A stretch of DNA of 64,000 nucleotides from Agathobaculum hominis (GTDB lineage: Bacteria > Bacillota > Clostridia > Oscillospirales > Butyricicoccaceae). The translations under genes were made by a program, and so were the position numbers. Below are positions 25,392 through 33,650 of the stretch, piece by piece. Each line of letters opens with the position of its first letter. Position 1 is the stretch's first letter. Below the pieces are notes generated by a model that had not been told where the DNA came from, ran no database searches, and saw only the letters and a list, made by a program, of their open reading frames with translations. The DNA is taken from NCBI RefSeq assembly GCF_014288055.1, contig NZ_JACOPK010000002.1, positions 248,001-312,000 of the forward strand. The letters are read 5' to 3'.

Positions 25392-26228
25392 ATGCGCAGG
25401 ACAGTCTGGGCGCTGCTGCTGTGTCTGCTCGCGGTGAGCGCAGGACTTGTGTGGTATCCGTACCTGTCGGCGGAGCGCGTGAGTACGCCGTTCGAGGCGG
25501 CGGAGCTGCTCCAGCAGGCAGGAGAGGAGCCGGTGCGCTTCCGCTCGTCGGAGGTAGACCCGGACACGGTCTACCGCGCGCTGGAGGCGCGCTGGCCGTA
25601 TGCCTTTGCGCTGCACGCGACCGTGCGCGCGAACAAAACGACCGACCTGCGCGTGGAGGTGTCGCGCCCCGGACGGCAGGCGCAGGCGAAGGCCTATGCT
25701 GCGGCGCTCGCCGCGGACTGCATCACGGAGGACATGACGGCCGAGCAGAAGCTGCGCGCGCTGCATGACGCCCTCGTGCGGATGTGCGAATACGATGTCG
25801 ATACCGAGCAGCAGGAGCAGCCTGACGGCTCGACGGCGCCGTTTTCGGCGGACGGCGCGCTGCTCGACCACAGGGCCGTGTGCGCCGGCTACGGCCGCGC
25901 CTACGCCATGCTGTGCGATGCGGCAGGCATCCCGGCGGTCTACGTTGCCTCCGAGCAGATGAACCACGGCTGGAATGCCGTGCGTCTGGACGGCAGGACC
26001 TGGTTCATCGACTGCACGTTTGACGATCCGGTCCCCGACCGGGGACAGTACGTCTCCGAGGAGTTCTTCCTGGTGAACGCGGCGCAGCTTGCTGAGACGC
26101 ATGAGTGGGACCGTGTGTTCTGCGAGCAGGCGCTCGACAGCCTCGGGGAGGAGCGCGTTCCGAAAGCGGAAAACGGGCCGGAAAATCTTTTTAAAAATTT
26201 CTTAAAGTTTTTTTCGAAAAAGTGTTGA
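25392..26228 (+). CDS. Transglutaminase-like cysteine protease domain protein, secreted or anchored
   Basis: 278 aa from ATG 25392 (GGGGGG-type SD seven bases upstream). An N-terminal hydrophobic segment (VWALLLCLLAVSAGLVWYPYL) is a signal or anchor. The transglutaminase-fold triad is evident: DHRAVCAGYGRAYAML (Cys), QMNHGWNAVRLDGRTWFIDCTFDD (His and Asp). Such proteins are usually proteases or wall-linked enzymes. The tail is Lys-rich. The tRNA promoter overlaps its last codons. Confidence 0.85.
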   Translation: MRRTVWALLLCLLAVSAGLVWYPYLSAERVSTPFEAAELLQQAGEEPVRFRSSEVDPDTVYRALEARWPYAFALHATVRANKTTDLRVEVSRPGRQAQAKAYAAALAADCITEDMTAEQKLRALHDALVRMCEYDVDTEQQEQPDGSTAPFSADGALLDHRAVCAGYGRAYAMLCDAAGIPAVYVASEQMNHGWNAVRLDGRTWFIDCTFDDPVPDRGQYVSEEFFLVNAAQLAETHEWDRVFCEQALDSLGEERVPKAENGPENLFKNFLKFFSKKC

Positions 26229-26253
26229 CACTTCGCGGATTATGGTGTATTAT
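26225..26253 (+). promoter_or_regulatory. Promoter of the tRNA cluster
   Basis: Consensus TTGACA, 17-bp spacer, TATTAT, overlapping the end of the preceding gene. Confidence 0.85.
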
Positions 26254-26295
26254 AAACAAGTCGTCAGCGAGAGGGCGACGATGAGAAAAGCAAAC

Positions 26296-26372
26296 GGCGG
26301 TATAGCTTAGTTGGCTAGAGCGTCCGGTTCATACCCGGAAGGTCATTGGTTCAAGTCCAATTACCGCTACCA
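26296..26372 (+). tRNA. tRNA-Met (CAT anticodon)
   Basis: 77 nt with encoded CCA. Acceptor GGCGGTA pairs with TACCGCT (G-U at the first pair). Anticodon loop TTCATAC closed by TCCGG/CCGGA. It lacks the three G-C pairs of initiator tRNA, so elongator Met is most likely; tRNA-Ile with lysidine-modified CAT cannot be excluded by eye. Confidence 0.92.
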
Positions 26373-26384
26373 CTTTTTTCTCTT

Positions 26385-26459
26385 GGCCCGTTGGTCAAGC
26401 GGTCAAGACACCGCCCTTTCACGGCGGTAACGGGGGTTCGATTCCCCCACGGGTCACCA
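26385..26459 (+). tRNA. tRNA-Glu (TTC anticodon)
   Basis: 75 nt with encoded CCA. Acceptor GGCCCGT/ACGGGTC, anticodon loop CTTTCAC, T-loop GTTCGATTC. Confidence 0.95.
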
Positions 26460-26462
26460 AAT

Positions 26463-26538
26463 GGAAGTTTAGCTCAGCTGGGAGAGCATCTGCCTTACAA
26501 GCAGAGGGTCAGCGGTTCGAGCCCGTTAACTTCCACCA
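26463..26538 (+). tRNA. tRNA-Val (TAC anticodon)
   Basis: 76 nt with encoded CCA. Acceptor GGAAGTT/AACTTCC, anticodon loop CTTACAA, T-loop GTTCGAGCC. Confidence 0.95.
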
Positions 26539-26540
26539 AC

Positions 26541-26576
26541 GAAACCACTCACTTCTGTGAGTGGTTTTCTTTTTTC
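26541..26576 (+). terminator. Terminator of the tRNA cluster
   Basis: AACCACTCAC-TTCT-GTGAGTGGTT followed by TTCTTTTTT. Confidence 0.9.
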
Positions 26577-26653
26577 AAAAATTCTGAGTGCAGACAAACA
26601 AAAGCCGAGCTGCCGCCCGCCGTCAGCCGTCGTTTCCGAAAAGAGGTACGTCT

Positions 26654-27334
26654 ATGTCTGAAACCGTCATGACACATATCATCGCGCGCATCCGCACGGA
26701 TTTTCCGACCAAGTTCGGCATCCCGCGCCAGAGCGGCCTTGCCGACGTGCCGGCGCGCATCGTTTTCGAGCCGGAATACCGCAACGCGGACGCGCTGCGC
26801 GGCATCGAGGAATACTCGCATCTCTGGCTCATCTGGCAGTTCTCCGAAGCGGTGCGCGAGAGCTGGTCTCCGACCGTCCGTCCGCCCAAGCTCGGCGGCA
26901 ACCGCCGCGTCGGCGTGTTCGCGACCCGCTCGCCCTTCCGGCCGAACGCCATCGGCCTGTCCTCGGTCCGCCTGCACCGCGTCGAATACGGCACGCCCGA
27001 GGGGGCGGTGCTGCATATTTCGGGCGCGGATCTGATGGACGGTACGCCGATCTTCGACATCAAGCCCTATCTCGCCTACACCGATTCGCATCCCGAGGCG
27101 TCGGGCAGCTTTGCCCTCGCGGGGGACGCCGTGCGCGTCGAGTGCGCGGAGGGCGTTCTGGACGCCTTGCCGCAGGAAAAACGAGAGACTCTGCTGCGTG
27201 TTCTCGCGCAGGACCCCCGTCCCGGCTATCAGCATGAGGCGGGCCGCGTCTACGGCTTTCCCTTCGGCGGCTTCGAGGTTCGCTTCACCGTTGCGGACGG
27301 CGTGCTGACCGTGCTCTCGGCGGAAAAAGTTTGA
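26654..27334 (+). CDS. trmO: tRNA t6A37 methyltransferase-like protein (TrmO/TsaA family)
   Basis: SAM-dependent N6-methylation of t6A37 in some tRNAs. 226 aa from ATG 26654 after AAGAGG. Family motifs: VFEPEYRNADALRGIEEYSHLWLIWQF, the GNRRVGVFATRSPFRPNAIGLSSV core and ISGADLMDGTPIFDIKPYL. Sits just after three tRNA genes, though none is a standard TrmO substrate (tRNA-Thr). Upstream in-frame codons fall in the tRNA terminator area and are not used. Confidence 0.9.
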   Translation: MSETVMTHIIARIRTDFPTKFGIPRQSGLADVPARIVFEPEYRNADALRGIEEYSHLWLIWQFSEAVRESWSPTVRPPKLGGNRRVGVFATRSPFRPNAIGLSSVRLHRVEYGTPEGAVLHISGADLMDGTPIFDIKPYLAYTDSHPEASGSFALAGDAVRVECAEGVLDALPQEKRETLLRVLAQDPRPGYQHEAGRVYGFPFGGFEVRFTVADGVLTVLSAEKV

Positions 27335-27339
27335 CCGGT

Positions 27340-27382
27340 TTAACATTTTGTTAATGCAATCGCTTTCCGGCTGCGTTATAAT
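27340..27382 (+). promoter_or_regulatory. Promoter of the two-component operon with 11-bp direct repeats
   Basis: TTAACA (27340-27345), 5 bp, TTAATG (27351-27356), exactly 20 bp, then TATAAT (27377-27382). The layout equals that of the htrA and tandem sRNA promoters, with A in place of C at position 3 of the hexamer. It suggests autoregulation by an OmpR/PhoP-class regulator binding two half-sites per helical turn. Confidence 0.6.
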
Positions 27383-27420
27383 TATCATAGATATTTTTAT
27401 CGAAAGCAGGGGGGAGAACT

Positions 27421-28101
27421 ATGCCCAAAAAGATACTCATTGTCGAGGACGAGGCCAACATCCGCGAGCTGCTGCGCCTGTATCTCGAACGCGAGGGATA
27501 TACCGTCCTCGAGGCTGAAAACGGCGTCGAGGGCATAAAAAAATGGAAGTCGGACAAGCCGGATATGCTGCTGCTCGATGTCATGATGCCGGTCATGGAT
27601 GGCTGGGAGGTCTGCAGGGAGATCCGCGCGGAAAGCGACGTGCCGATCATCATGCTGACCGCCAAGGGAGAAACGGCCGACCGTGTTTCCGGTCTGGAGA
27701 TGGGTGCGGACGACTACATCGTCAAGCCGCTCGAAATGCCCGAGGTCATCGCGCGCGTGCGCGCGGTATTTCGGCGTATCGCGCCCGATGACGCACCCGA
27801 AAAGCTGTCGTTCGACAATCTCGTGATCGACAAGCAGGCCTACGATCTCGTCATCAAGGGCAAGCGCGTGGACGCGCCCCCGAAGGAGATCGAGCTGCTG
27901 TACTTTCTCGCCTCCAGTCCCAACCGCGTATTCACACGCGCACAGCTGCTCGATGAGGTGTGGGGCTTCGACTACTTCGGAGATACGCGCACGGTCGACG
28001 TGCACGTCAAGCGCCTGCGCGAAAAGCTCGAGGGCGTGTCGGATAAATGGGAGCTGAAAACGGTCTGGGGCGTCGGCTACAAGTTCGAGACCAAGGAGTA
28101 A
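27421..28101 (+). CDS. OmpR/PhoB-family response regulator
   Basis: 226 aa. Receiver domain with acidic pocket Glu9-Asp10, phospho-acceptor Asp53 (LLLDVMMP), Thr80 and Lys102. A winged-helix DNA-binding domain follows (PPKEIELLYFLAS, FTRAQLLDEVWG, TRTVDVHVKRLREKL, VWGVGYKFE). SD GGGGGAG. Followed after 3 nt by its kinase. Members of this class bind 11-bp-spaced direct repeats, which occur upstream of this gene, htrA and three sRNAs. Whether the orthologue is PhoP-, CssR- or LisR-like is not resolved. Confidence 0.93.
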   Translation: MPKKILIVEDEANIRELLRLYLEREGYTVLEAENGVEGIKKWKSDKPDMLLLDVMMPVMDGWEVCREIRAESDVPIIMLTAKGETADRVSGLEMGADDYIVKPLEMPEVIARVRAVFRRIAPDDAPEKLSFDNLVIDKQAYDLVIKGKRVDAPPKEIELLYFLASSPNRVFTRAQLLDEVWGFDYFGDTRTVDVHVKRLREKLEGVSDKWELKTVWGVGYKFETKE

Positions 28102-28104
28102 GCG

Positions 28105-29535
28105 ATGAAAAAACGCAGCTTTTTCTTCAAGGAGTACCTGACCCACTTTATTCTGATCGTCGTTGCGTTCGCGCTCGCCGGCAGCGTGTTCTATCATCAG
28201 ATGGCGAGCTACGCGCTGCGCGCCAAGCAGACCGAGCTGAAGACCACGGTGCAGAGCCTTGCCGAGCAGAGCAAGGTCATGCAGGGCACGGACTCGGACG
28301 TGATACGCGAGCTGTACATGCTTTCCATCGCGCGCATCGCCAAGGAGGACGAGCTGACCGTCCTCGTCACGAACGAGAGCGGCGAGGTGCAGATGGCGGC
28401 GCATCCGAACGGCTCCACCTACAGCGTCAGCGGCTACCGCGTGCCGGCCGAGGTGGTCTCCGAGCTCACGCGCAGCGGCAGCTATGCCGCGGTCGGTTCG
28501 GTCGGCGTGCTGACTGAGGCGACGAGCTACACGGTCGGCAGCTGCGTGCGCGACAGCGACGGCAATGTCGCGGCGCTCATCTTTGTATCCTGCGAGGACC
28601 CGGCAACGGCCGGCGTTGTGCGGCATTCGACGCAGACGCTCGTGCTCATCCTGCTCGTGACGCTCGCCGCGATGCTCATTATCTCGTTCATTCTGTCGCA
28701 GCATATCACGCGCCCGATCAAGAATATCGCGGCGGCGGCGAAGGAATTTGCCTCCGGCAACTTCGATGTGCGCGTCCCCGAGGATAATCACTGCTATGAG
28801 ATCGACGAGCTGGCGGTCTCGTTCAACAATATGGCGAGCGACCTCGATCAGCTCGAAGAGCTGACGCGCGGCTTTATCTCGAATGTCAGCCATGAATTCA
28901 AAACGCCGATGACGACGATCGGCGGCTTCGTGGACGGCATGATCGACGGCACCATTCCCGAGGAGCAGCGCGACAAGTATCTGCGCATCATCGCGGAGGA
29001 GACGCGCCGTCTGTCGCGCATGGTCAACCGTATGCTCGACGCGGCGAAGATCCAGTCGGGTGAGCTGCTGCTCAGTCCGGCACCGTTCGATTTCTCCGCC
29101 ATGACGAGCCAGATCATCCTCTCCTTCGAGCAGAAGATCGAGAAAAAGAAGCTGGAGGTGGAGTGCGAGCTTGATGACCGGCTGATCGTCATGGGCGACC
29201 GCGACCATCTGTACCGTGCGGTATACAACCTGGTGGACAATGCGGTGAAGTTCATCGACGAGGGCGGCAGGCTGACGCTCCGCGCCCATCCGGAGGGCGA
29301 CTTCTGTGCGTTCTCCATCTCGAACACCGGCGCAGGCATTTCCGCCGAGGATCTGCCGCACGTGTTCGACCGCTTCTACAAGGCGGATCGTTCGCGTTCG
29401 ATGGACAAGACCGGCGCAGGCCTCGGTCTGTACATCGTCAAGAATATCATCAACCTGCACGGCGGAGAGATCTCCGTCCGCTCGGACGGCGGCGAGACCG
29501 AATTCGAGTTTACGCTTCCGCTCGCGAAGATATAA
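28105..29535 (+). CDS. Membrane sensor histidine kinase
   Basis: 476 aa. TM1 ~12-30, an extracytoplasmic sensor ~31-177, TM2 ~178-198, HAMP ~199-252, then HisKA with phospho-accepting His263 (VSHEFKTPMTTIGGF) and HATPase with N-box NLVDNAVKF, and GLGLYIVKNIINLHGGEI. Partner of the upstream regulator. The extracytoplasmic domain has no recognised ligand motif. A family A hairpin element follows the stop codon. Confidence 0.93.
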   Translation: MKKRSFFFKEYLTHFILIVVAFALAGSVFYHQMASYALRAKQTELKTTVQSLAEQSKVMQGTDSDVIRELYMLSIARIAKEDELTVLVTNESGEVQMAAHPNGSTYSVSGYRVPAEVVSELTRSGSYAAVGSVGVLTEATSYTVGSCVRDSDGNVAALIFVSCEDPATAGVVRHSTQTLVLILLVTLAAMLIISFILSQHITRPIKNIAAAAKEFASGNFDVRVPEDNHCYEIDELAVSFNNMASDLDQLEELTRGFISNVSHEFKTPMTTIGGFVDGMIDGTIPEEQRDKYLRIIAEETRRLSRMVNRMLDAAKIQSGELLLSPAPFDFSAMTSQIILSFEQKIEKKKLEVECELDDRLIVMGDRDHLYRAVYNLVDNAVKFIDEGGRLTLRAHPEGDFCAFSISNTGAGISAEDLPHVFDRFYKADRSRSMDKTGAGLGLYIVKNIINLHGGEISVRSDGGETEFEFTLPLAKI

Positions 29536-29753
29536 AAAAGACTGTCGCGAAACTGACGTTTCGCCGACAATCTGTGTTCTGACTACGCAGAACACGGACG
29601 TCCGAAAGTTCCCATGCGGAAACTTTCTCCCTCTCAAAGTATCCAAACCGAGGTACACGCCCCCGGTTTGGATGCGTTTGCGCAGCAAACGCTTTTGAAT
29701 GCGCGCTGATGCGCGATTGCTGTTTTGGTGCGAAAACAGACTTTATCGACAGA
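29536..29753 (+). repeat. Multi-hairpin intergenic element, family A copy 2
   Basis: The most complete copy: GACTGTCGCGAAA/TTTCGCCGACA, GTGTTCTG/CAGAACAC, GAAAGTT/AAACTTTC, ATCCAAACCGAGG/CCCCGGTTTGGAT, GCGTTTG/CAAACGC, GCGCGC/GCGCGA and a tail with TTATCGACAGAC. Collinear with copy 1 near 1.2 kb. Confidence 0.8.
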
Positions 29754-29783
29754 CAAGGGCATGGACTTTGGTCCATGCCCTTG
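29754..29783. terminator. Hairpin between the kinase operon and htrA
   Basis: Perfect CAAGGGCATGGAC/GTCCATGCCCTTG stem with a 4-nt loop, between convergent genes. Confidence 0.65.
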
Positions 29784-29798
29784 TTATATATTGTGTTT

Positions 29799-31403
29799 TT
29801 ACCAGCCGAAGCTCGAGAACGGGGAGGAGAAGCCGCCGAAACCGCCGAAGCTACCGTAGCCATTGCCGTAATTACCGTAATTGCCGGAGTTATCATTCTG
29901 GCTCTGGTTCTGCTGCTGCGTCTCAGCCGGATCGTCGCCCTCCAGATCGTGCGCATCGGTCAGCGTGATGGTGAGGTTGATGGTCTTGTCCTCGGAGATG
30001 CGGTAGACAGAAAGCGTCAGCTTGTCGCCGGCCTTCTTGTCGGCCTTGACGGTGTTTACCTCGTCCATGGTCGGGGTCGGAGTGCCGTTTACTGCGGTGA
30101 TGACGTCGCCGACCTTGAGACCCTCAGAGGCGGCCTTGGCGCGCGAGTCGATCGAATAGACCTGAACGCCCGAGATGCTGCCGTCCTGCGAGGAGACATT
30201 GCGGCCGGTGATGCCGATGGACGGCCGGCCGGAAACGTAGCCGTTCTGGATGATCTCGTCGACGATATCCTTTGCGGTGTTGATCGGGATGGCGAAGCCC
30301 ATGCCCTCAACGGTCGCGCTGCCGAAGGCGTTGCCGGACAGCTTGGCCGAGGTGATGCCGACGACCTGACCGTACTCGTTGATGAGTGCGCCGCCGGAGT
30401 TGCCGTTGTTGATGGAAGCGTCGGTCTGGATCAGGCTCATGACGCGGTCATTGACGGTAAGGTCGCGGTTGATCGCGGAGATGCGGCCGCCGGTGATGGT
30501 GTTCGCAAACTGAACGCCGCCGGGAGAGCCGATCGCGTAGGCGTATTCGCCCGGCTGGAGCTCGTCCGAGTCGCCGAACTCTGCGGCGGTCAGCTCGGCA
30601 GAGGAGTTGACCTTGATAACGGCGAGGTCGGTCTGCTCATCCGTGCCGACGATGGTCGCGTCGAGCGAAGTGCCGTCATTCAGCTGGACGGATACCGACT
30701 GCGCGCCCTCGACAACGTGGTTGTTGGTGATGATGTAGCCGTCGCTGCTCATGATAACGCCCGAACCGCTGCCCTGTCCTTCGCTCGTGGTCGAGATAAC
30801 GGATACGACCGAGGGGCTGACCTTTTTGTAGATGTCCTCGCCGGACATGCCGTCCGAGGAGCTCGAGCTGCTGTCCGAGGGCTTGCTGTTGATCTGCATG
30901 GTCGGCGTGGAGCCGCTGTCGGTCGAGGCAGATGCGGAGCTGTCCGTCTGGCTGCTGCCGGTGACGAAATAGGTGGCTACCGCGCCTCCGGCGAACAGAA
31001 GGCAGGCCGCGGCAACGCTGCACAGGCCGATGACGAGCCTGCGGCCGCTTTTTCTGCTGCGGTGCGGCATTGCGCTCTGCTGATTCTGCTGATGCCATGC
31101 GTCGCTGTACGGAATGCCGTTCTGCTGCTGCGGTGTCTGTTGAACCGGCGGCTGCTGGGAGGACTGGAACTGCTGTGCATTGCTGCGCTCACGCGGAGAC
31201 TGATACTCCGGGTGCTGCACCGGCGTCTGGAACGGGGTGCGCGGCTCCTCGCCGGACTGTGGCTGCTGCTGCGCCTGCGGCGTTTCGGTCTGCTGCGGCG
31301 CCGTTTCATTCGGCTGCTGCGCCTGCGGCTCGGCCGGGGTCTCGTTTATCGACGTTTCCGCATTTTTGTTTTCATTTTCATATTTATTGTTGAAGTCGTC
31401 CAT
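29799..31403 (-). CDS. htrA: HtrA/DegP-type membrane-anchored serine protease with PDZ domain
   Basis: 534 aa. Residues 1-115 are a cytoplasmic Gln/Pro-rich tail, then a TM helix ~122-146. The trypsin-like domain has the triad His229 (ITNNHVVEGA), Asp259 (TDLAVIKV) and Ser336 (NNGNSGGALINEYG). A PDZ domain (~400-495) and a Gly/Tyr/Phe-rich C-terminus follow. It acts outside the membrane on misfolded envelope proteins. SD AAGGAGG. Convergent with the two-component pair and driven by a promoter with three 11-bp-spaced repeats, implying stress control. Confidence 0.95.
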   Translation of the reverse strand: MDDFNNKYENENKNAETSINETPAEPQAQQPNETAPQQTETPQAQQQPQSGEEPRTPFQTPVQHPEYQSPRERSNAQQFQSSQQPPVQQTPQQQNGIPYSDAWHQQNQQSAMPHRSRKSGRRLVIGLCSVAAACLLFAGGAVATYFVTGSSQTDSSASASTDSGSTPTMQINSKPSDSSSSSSDGMSGEDIYKKVSPSVVSVISTTSEGQGSGSGVIMSSDGYIITNNHVVEGAQSVSVQLNDGTSLDATIVGTDEQTDLAVIKVNSSAELTAAEFGDSDELQPGEYAYAIGSPGGVQFANTITGGRISAINRDLTVNDRVMSLIQTDASINNGNSGGALINEYGQVVGITSAKLSGNAFGSATVEGMGFAIPINTAKDIVDEIIQNGYVSGRPSIGITGRNVSSQDGSISGVQVYSIDSRAKAASEGLKVGDVITAVNGTPTPTMDEVNTVKADKKAGDKLTLSVYRISEDKTINLTITLTDAHDLEGDDPAETQQQNQSQNDNSGNYGNYGNGYGSFGGFGGFSSPFSSFGW

Positions 31404-31434
31404 TGGAATGGCCTCCTTATCGTTTACTGTCTCT

Positions 31435-31488
31435 ATTGTAGATTTGCTGTGTGGCAGTTTGTTGAAAACAATGTGAACATACTTTGAA
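31435..31488 (-). promoter_or_regulatory. htrA promoter with three 11-bp direct repeats
   Basis: Read on the minus strand: TTCAAA (31483-31488), TTCACA (31472-31477), TTCAAC (31461-31466), each 11 bp apart, then exactly 20 bp to TACAAT (31435-31440). No normal -35 is present. This is typical of promoters activated by an OmpR/PhoB-class regulator. Confidence 0.7.
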
Positions 31489-31526
31489 CAATTATTTATT
31501 ATAGCACGCGCAGGTGCATATGAAAA

Positions 31527-31550
31527 GGGCGCACCGAGGTGCGCCCTTAG
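31527..31550 (-). terminator. Terminator after the 47-aa peptide gene
   Basis: GGGCGCACC/GGTGCGCCC stem followed on the minus strand by TTTTCA. Confidence 0.7.
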
Positions 31551-31576
31551 ACTGTCGAAAGAGGGAGGCGGCTATG

Positions 31577-31720
31577 TTACCGGAGCATTTCGCCCGCATA
31601 GGCAAGTCCCTGATGGATGTTGACGCCTGCGCTTTCGATCGCACCGGCGATGATGACCGCCGCGATGATGATGGCGGCCGCAATGATGATCTTGCCGATC
31701 AGGTCTTGATATTCTTTCAT
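31577..31720 (-). CDS. 47-aa small membrane peptide, unknown
   Basis: Short reading frame MKEYQDLIGK... ending AYAGEMLR. Residues ~8-27 form a pure Ile/Ala/Val membrane helix, followed by a short hydrophilic tail. ATG 31720 has GGAGAAA eight bases upstream and lies one base after the stop of the stalk-domain gene, so translation is coupled; a terminator follows the stop. Pattern, SD and position support a real gene. Not recognised; it could modulate the neighbouring secreted protein or a membrane complex. Confidence 0.65.
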   Translation of the reverse strand: MKEYQDLIGKIIIAAAIIIAAVIIAGAIESAGVNIHQGLAYAGEMLR

Positions 31721-31721
31721 T

Positions 31722-33485
31722 TCAGTTTCTCCATCTGGTCTGGCCGGATATTCCGTTCAGCTCATCGAGCGGCGTCAGCACGGCGTTCTTCGGCGGCGCG
31801 GAAACCGGTGCCGAGGACGGGGCGAGACTGAGCGAGAGATCGAACGTGAGCGTGCCCTGATTGCGCAGGTGGTTGTAGAGGGTCATTCTGCCGCTCGTGC
31901 CGGAGAGATCAAAGGTCAGACGGGTGCGGTTGGCAACCGGGAACAGACTGCCCTTGATGTCGAGGGCCAGATCTCCCGACGCCGCACCGGTGGCCGTGTT
32001 GAGAGTATAGCTTCCGCTGACGCCGACCATATCATCCTCTTCGCCGCCGAGCAGAGATTTGACCGAGGGCTGCGCAGTACAGCGGTCGCCCGAGCGCGTG
32101 AACACCGCATCGCCCAGTACAGCGGACAGGTTCTTCTGCCTGTCCTCGAGCGAGCTGTAAAAGCCGCTCCAGCCGCCGTATTCCTCCGCATACGCCTCGG
32201 CGGAGGCGAGAAGCGCCGCGCCGCAGGTGTTTTGGGTATCAGCGTTCCGGTACAGCGTCAAAAGCTCGCCGAGCGCGGTCTTTTCGCTGAAATGCTCCTC
32301 ATAATACCAGCCGTCCGTCTTTTTGTCCGTACCGCTGCTCGAAGTGAGCGCGGAGAACAGCAGCGGACTGCGCACATACAGCGTGTCCGTATCGGCGTTG
32401 TAGATCAGATCGAACGCCGCGTTCCTGAGCGCGCTCTTATAATAGGAAAGCATGGACGCGGAGAAGAGCTGCGAGGTCGGGCCGTCCGCGCTGCTGATGA
32501 GGTCGGATGAGAGAAGGCCCGCGAGTGCAGAAAGATCGGCGGACGCAGAGAGCGAGGCGCTTTTTCCGTCCGAGATGAGCGTCATCGTGCCAGAAGCGCT
32601 GTATTTTCTGTCGCCGCTGATCGTGTCGAACGCAGTGCAGTCTAGCTTTGCGGTGAGCGCCATGCGCACGGCATCAGCGTTTTGCAGTCTGGGCACGGCG
32701 GCGAGCCAGCGGTTCGCGGTCGTAAAGCCGCTGTCGATGCTCTCGAGCAGCGCATCCCGGTCATACAGCACCGCGCACTGTGCACCGTCGTCCCATTCGA
32801 CGGTCAGACCGAGGCTTTCCGCGAGAAAACGCACGGGAACGCAGGTGCGGCCGTCCTTTTCGATGGGCGAGGTGTCGAGCGGAACGGTTTTCAGCACCTT
32901 GCCGGTCGCCCTGTCGGAAACGGTGAGGGTGTCGCCGCCGATTGCGAAGCGGCAGACCTTGCCGCCGAGCGAAGCGGAAACCGTGCCGCCGTCGAAGCCG
33001 ACCTCGGCGCCGAGCGCTTCTGCGACTGCGCGGAATGGGACCATGGTGCGGCCGTCCTCGAAGAACGGCTGAACGTCGGGGAACGTGAGCGTTTTGCCGG
33101 AAAGCTGCACGCTGAGCGCGGGGACGGCGTAGAAATCGTCCTGAAGCGTCATGTCGAGCGCCGTACTGCGGTAGAAGGCCTCGCGGTCGTCCCAGTAACC
33201 GCTGTCGAGCCATTCCTCGAGGTCGCTCTGCTCAGCATCATGGAAGCGGAGCGCGACGGACGGGTCGTTATGTATCTCGTCGAGATGACGGCGGTAGCAG
33301 TCGCTCGCCTGGTCGTAGCTGAGCTTGTCGAACCACCAGTCATAGGAGGAGGTGTACGCCTCCTCGCTGTCGTAGCCGAACTGCTGGTACATGGGCGGCG
33401 CGGTGTCGAGCGCGAGCGCTGCGGGCAGCGAGGACACGGCAAGAGACGCCGCGAGAGCGGCAGTGAACAGTCGTTTGTGCTTCAT
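31722..33485 (-). CDS. Secreted stalk-domain (copper amine oxidase N-terminal-like) protein
   Basis: 587 aa. Signal peptide about 1-26 (LFTAALAASLAVSSLPAALA). Residues ~130-250 carry two stalk-domain repeats: FPDVQPFFEDGRTMVPFRAVAEALGAEVGFD and IEKDGRTCVPVRFLAESLGLTVEWDD, the pattern of Clostridial wall-associated domains. The remaining ~330 residues are Ser/Ala-rich beta-type sequence of unknown fold. Not an oxidase; the domain name is historical. SD GGGGGAT. A promoter is seen at 33536-33565. Confidence 0.85.
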   Translation of the reverse strand: MKHKRLFTAALAASLAVSSLPAALALDTAPPMYQQFGYDSEEAYTSSYDWWFDKLSYDQASDCYRRHLDEIHNDPSVALRFHDAEQSDLEEWLDSGYWDDREAFYRSTALDMTLQDDFYAVPALSVQLSGKTLTFPDVQPFFEDGRTMVPFRAVAEALGAEVGFDGGTVSASLGGKVCRFAIGGDTLTVSDRATGKVLKTVPLDTSPIEKDGRTCVPVRFLAESLGLTVEWDDGAQCAVLYDRDALLESIDSGFTTANRWLAAVPRLQNADAVRMALTAKLDCTAFDTISGDRKYSASGTMTLISDGKSASLSASADLSALAGLLSSDLISSADGPTSQLFSASMLSYYKSALRNAAFDLIYNADTDTLYVRSPLLFSALTSSSGTDKKTDGWYYEEHFSEKTALGELLTLYRNADTQNTCGAALLASAEAYAEEYGGWSGFYSSLEDRQKNLSAVLGDAVFTRSGDRCTAQPSVKSLLGGEEDDMVGVSGSYTLNTATGAASGDLALDIKGSLFPVANRTRLTFDLSGTSGRMTLYNHLRNQGTLTFDLSLSLAPSSAPVSAPPKNAVLTPLDELNGISGQTRWRN

Positions 33486-33535
33486 AGAGATCCCCCTTAG
33501 ATGCGGAAGGCTGGCTGATTACACTATATAGAAAT

Positions 33536-33565
33536 ATTGTACTATACCTGACGCTGCACTGTCCA
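33536..33565 (-). promoter_or_regulatory. Promoter of the stalk-domain gene
   Basis: Minus-strand TGGACA, 18-bp spacer, TACAAT. Confidence 0.5.
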
Positions 33566-33650
33566 TTGCCCTTTTGAACGGATTTCGGCGCGAAAAACCG
33601 TCATGATTTCCGGGGCGTCCGCGTAGCATGGAGAGAGGGAGGGGAGAGAA

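Noticed and set aside
31722..33485. Copper amine oxidase enzyme
   Set aside because: Only the N-terminal-type stalk repeats are present; there is no catalytic Tyr/TOPA or copper-ligand domain.
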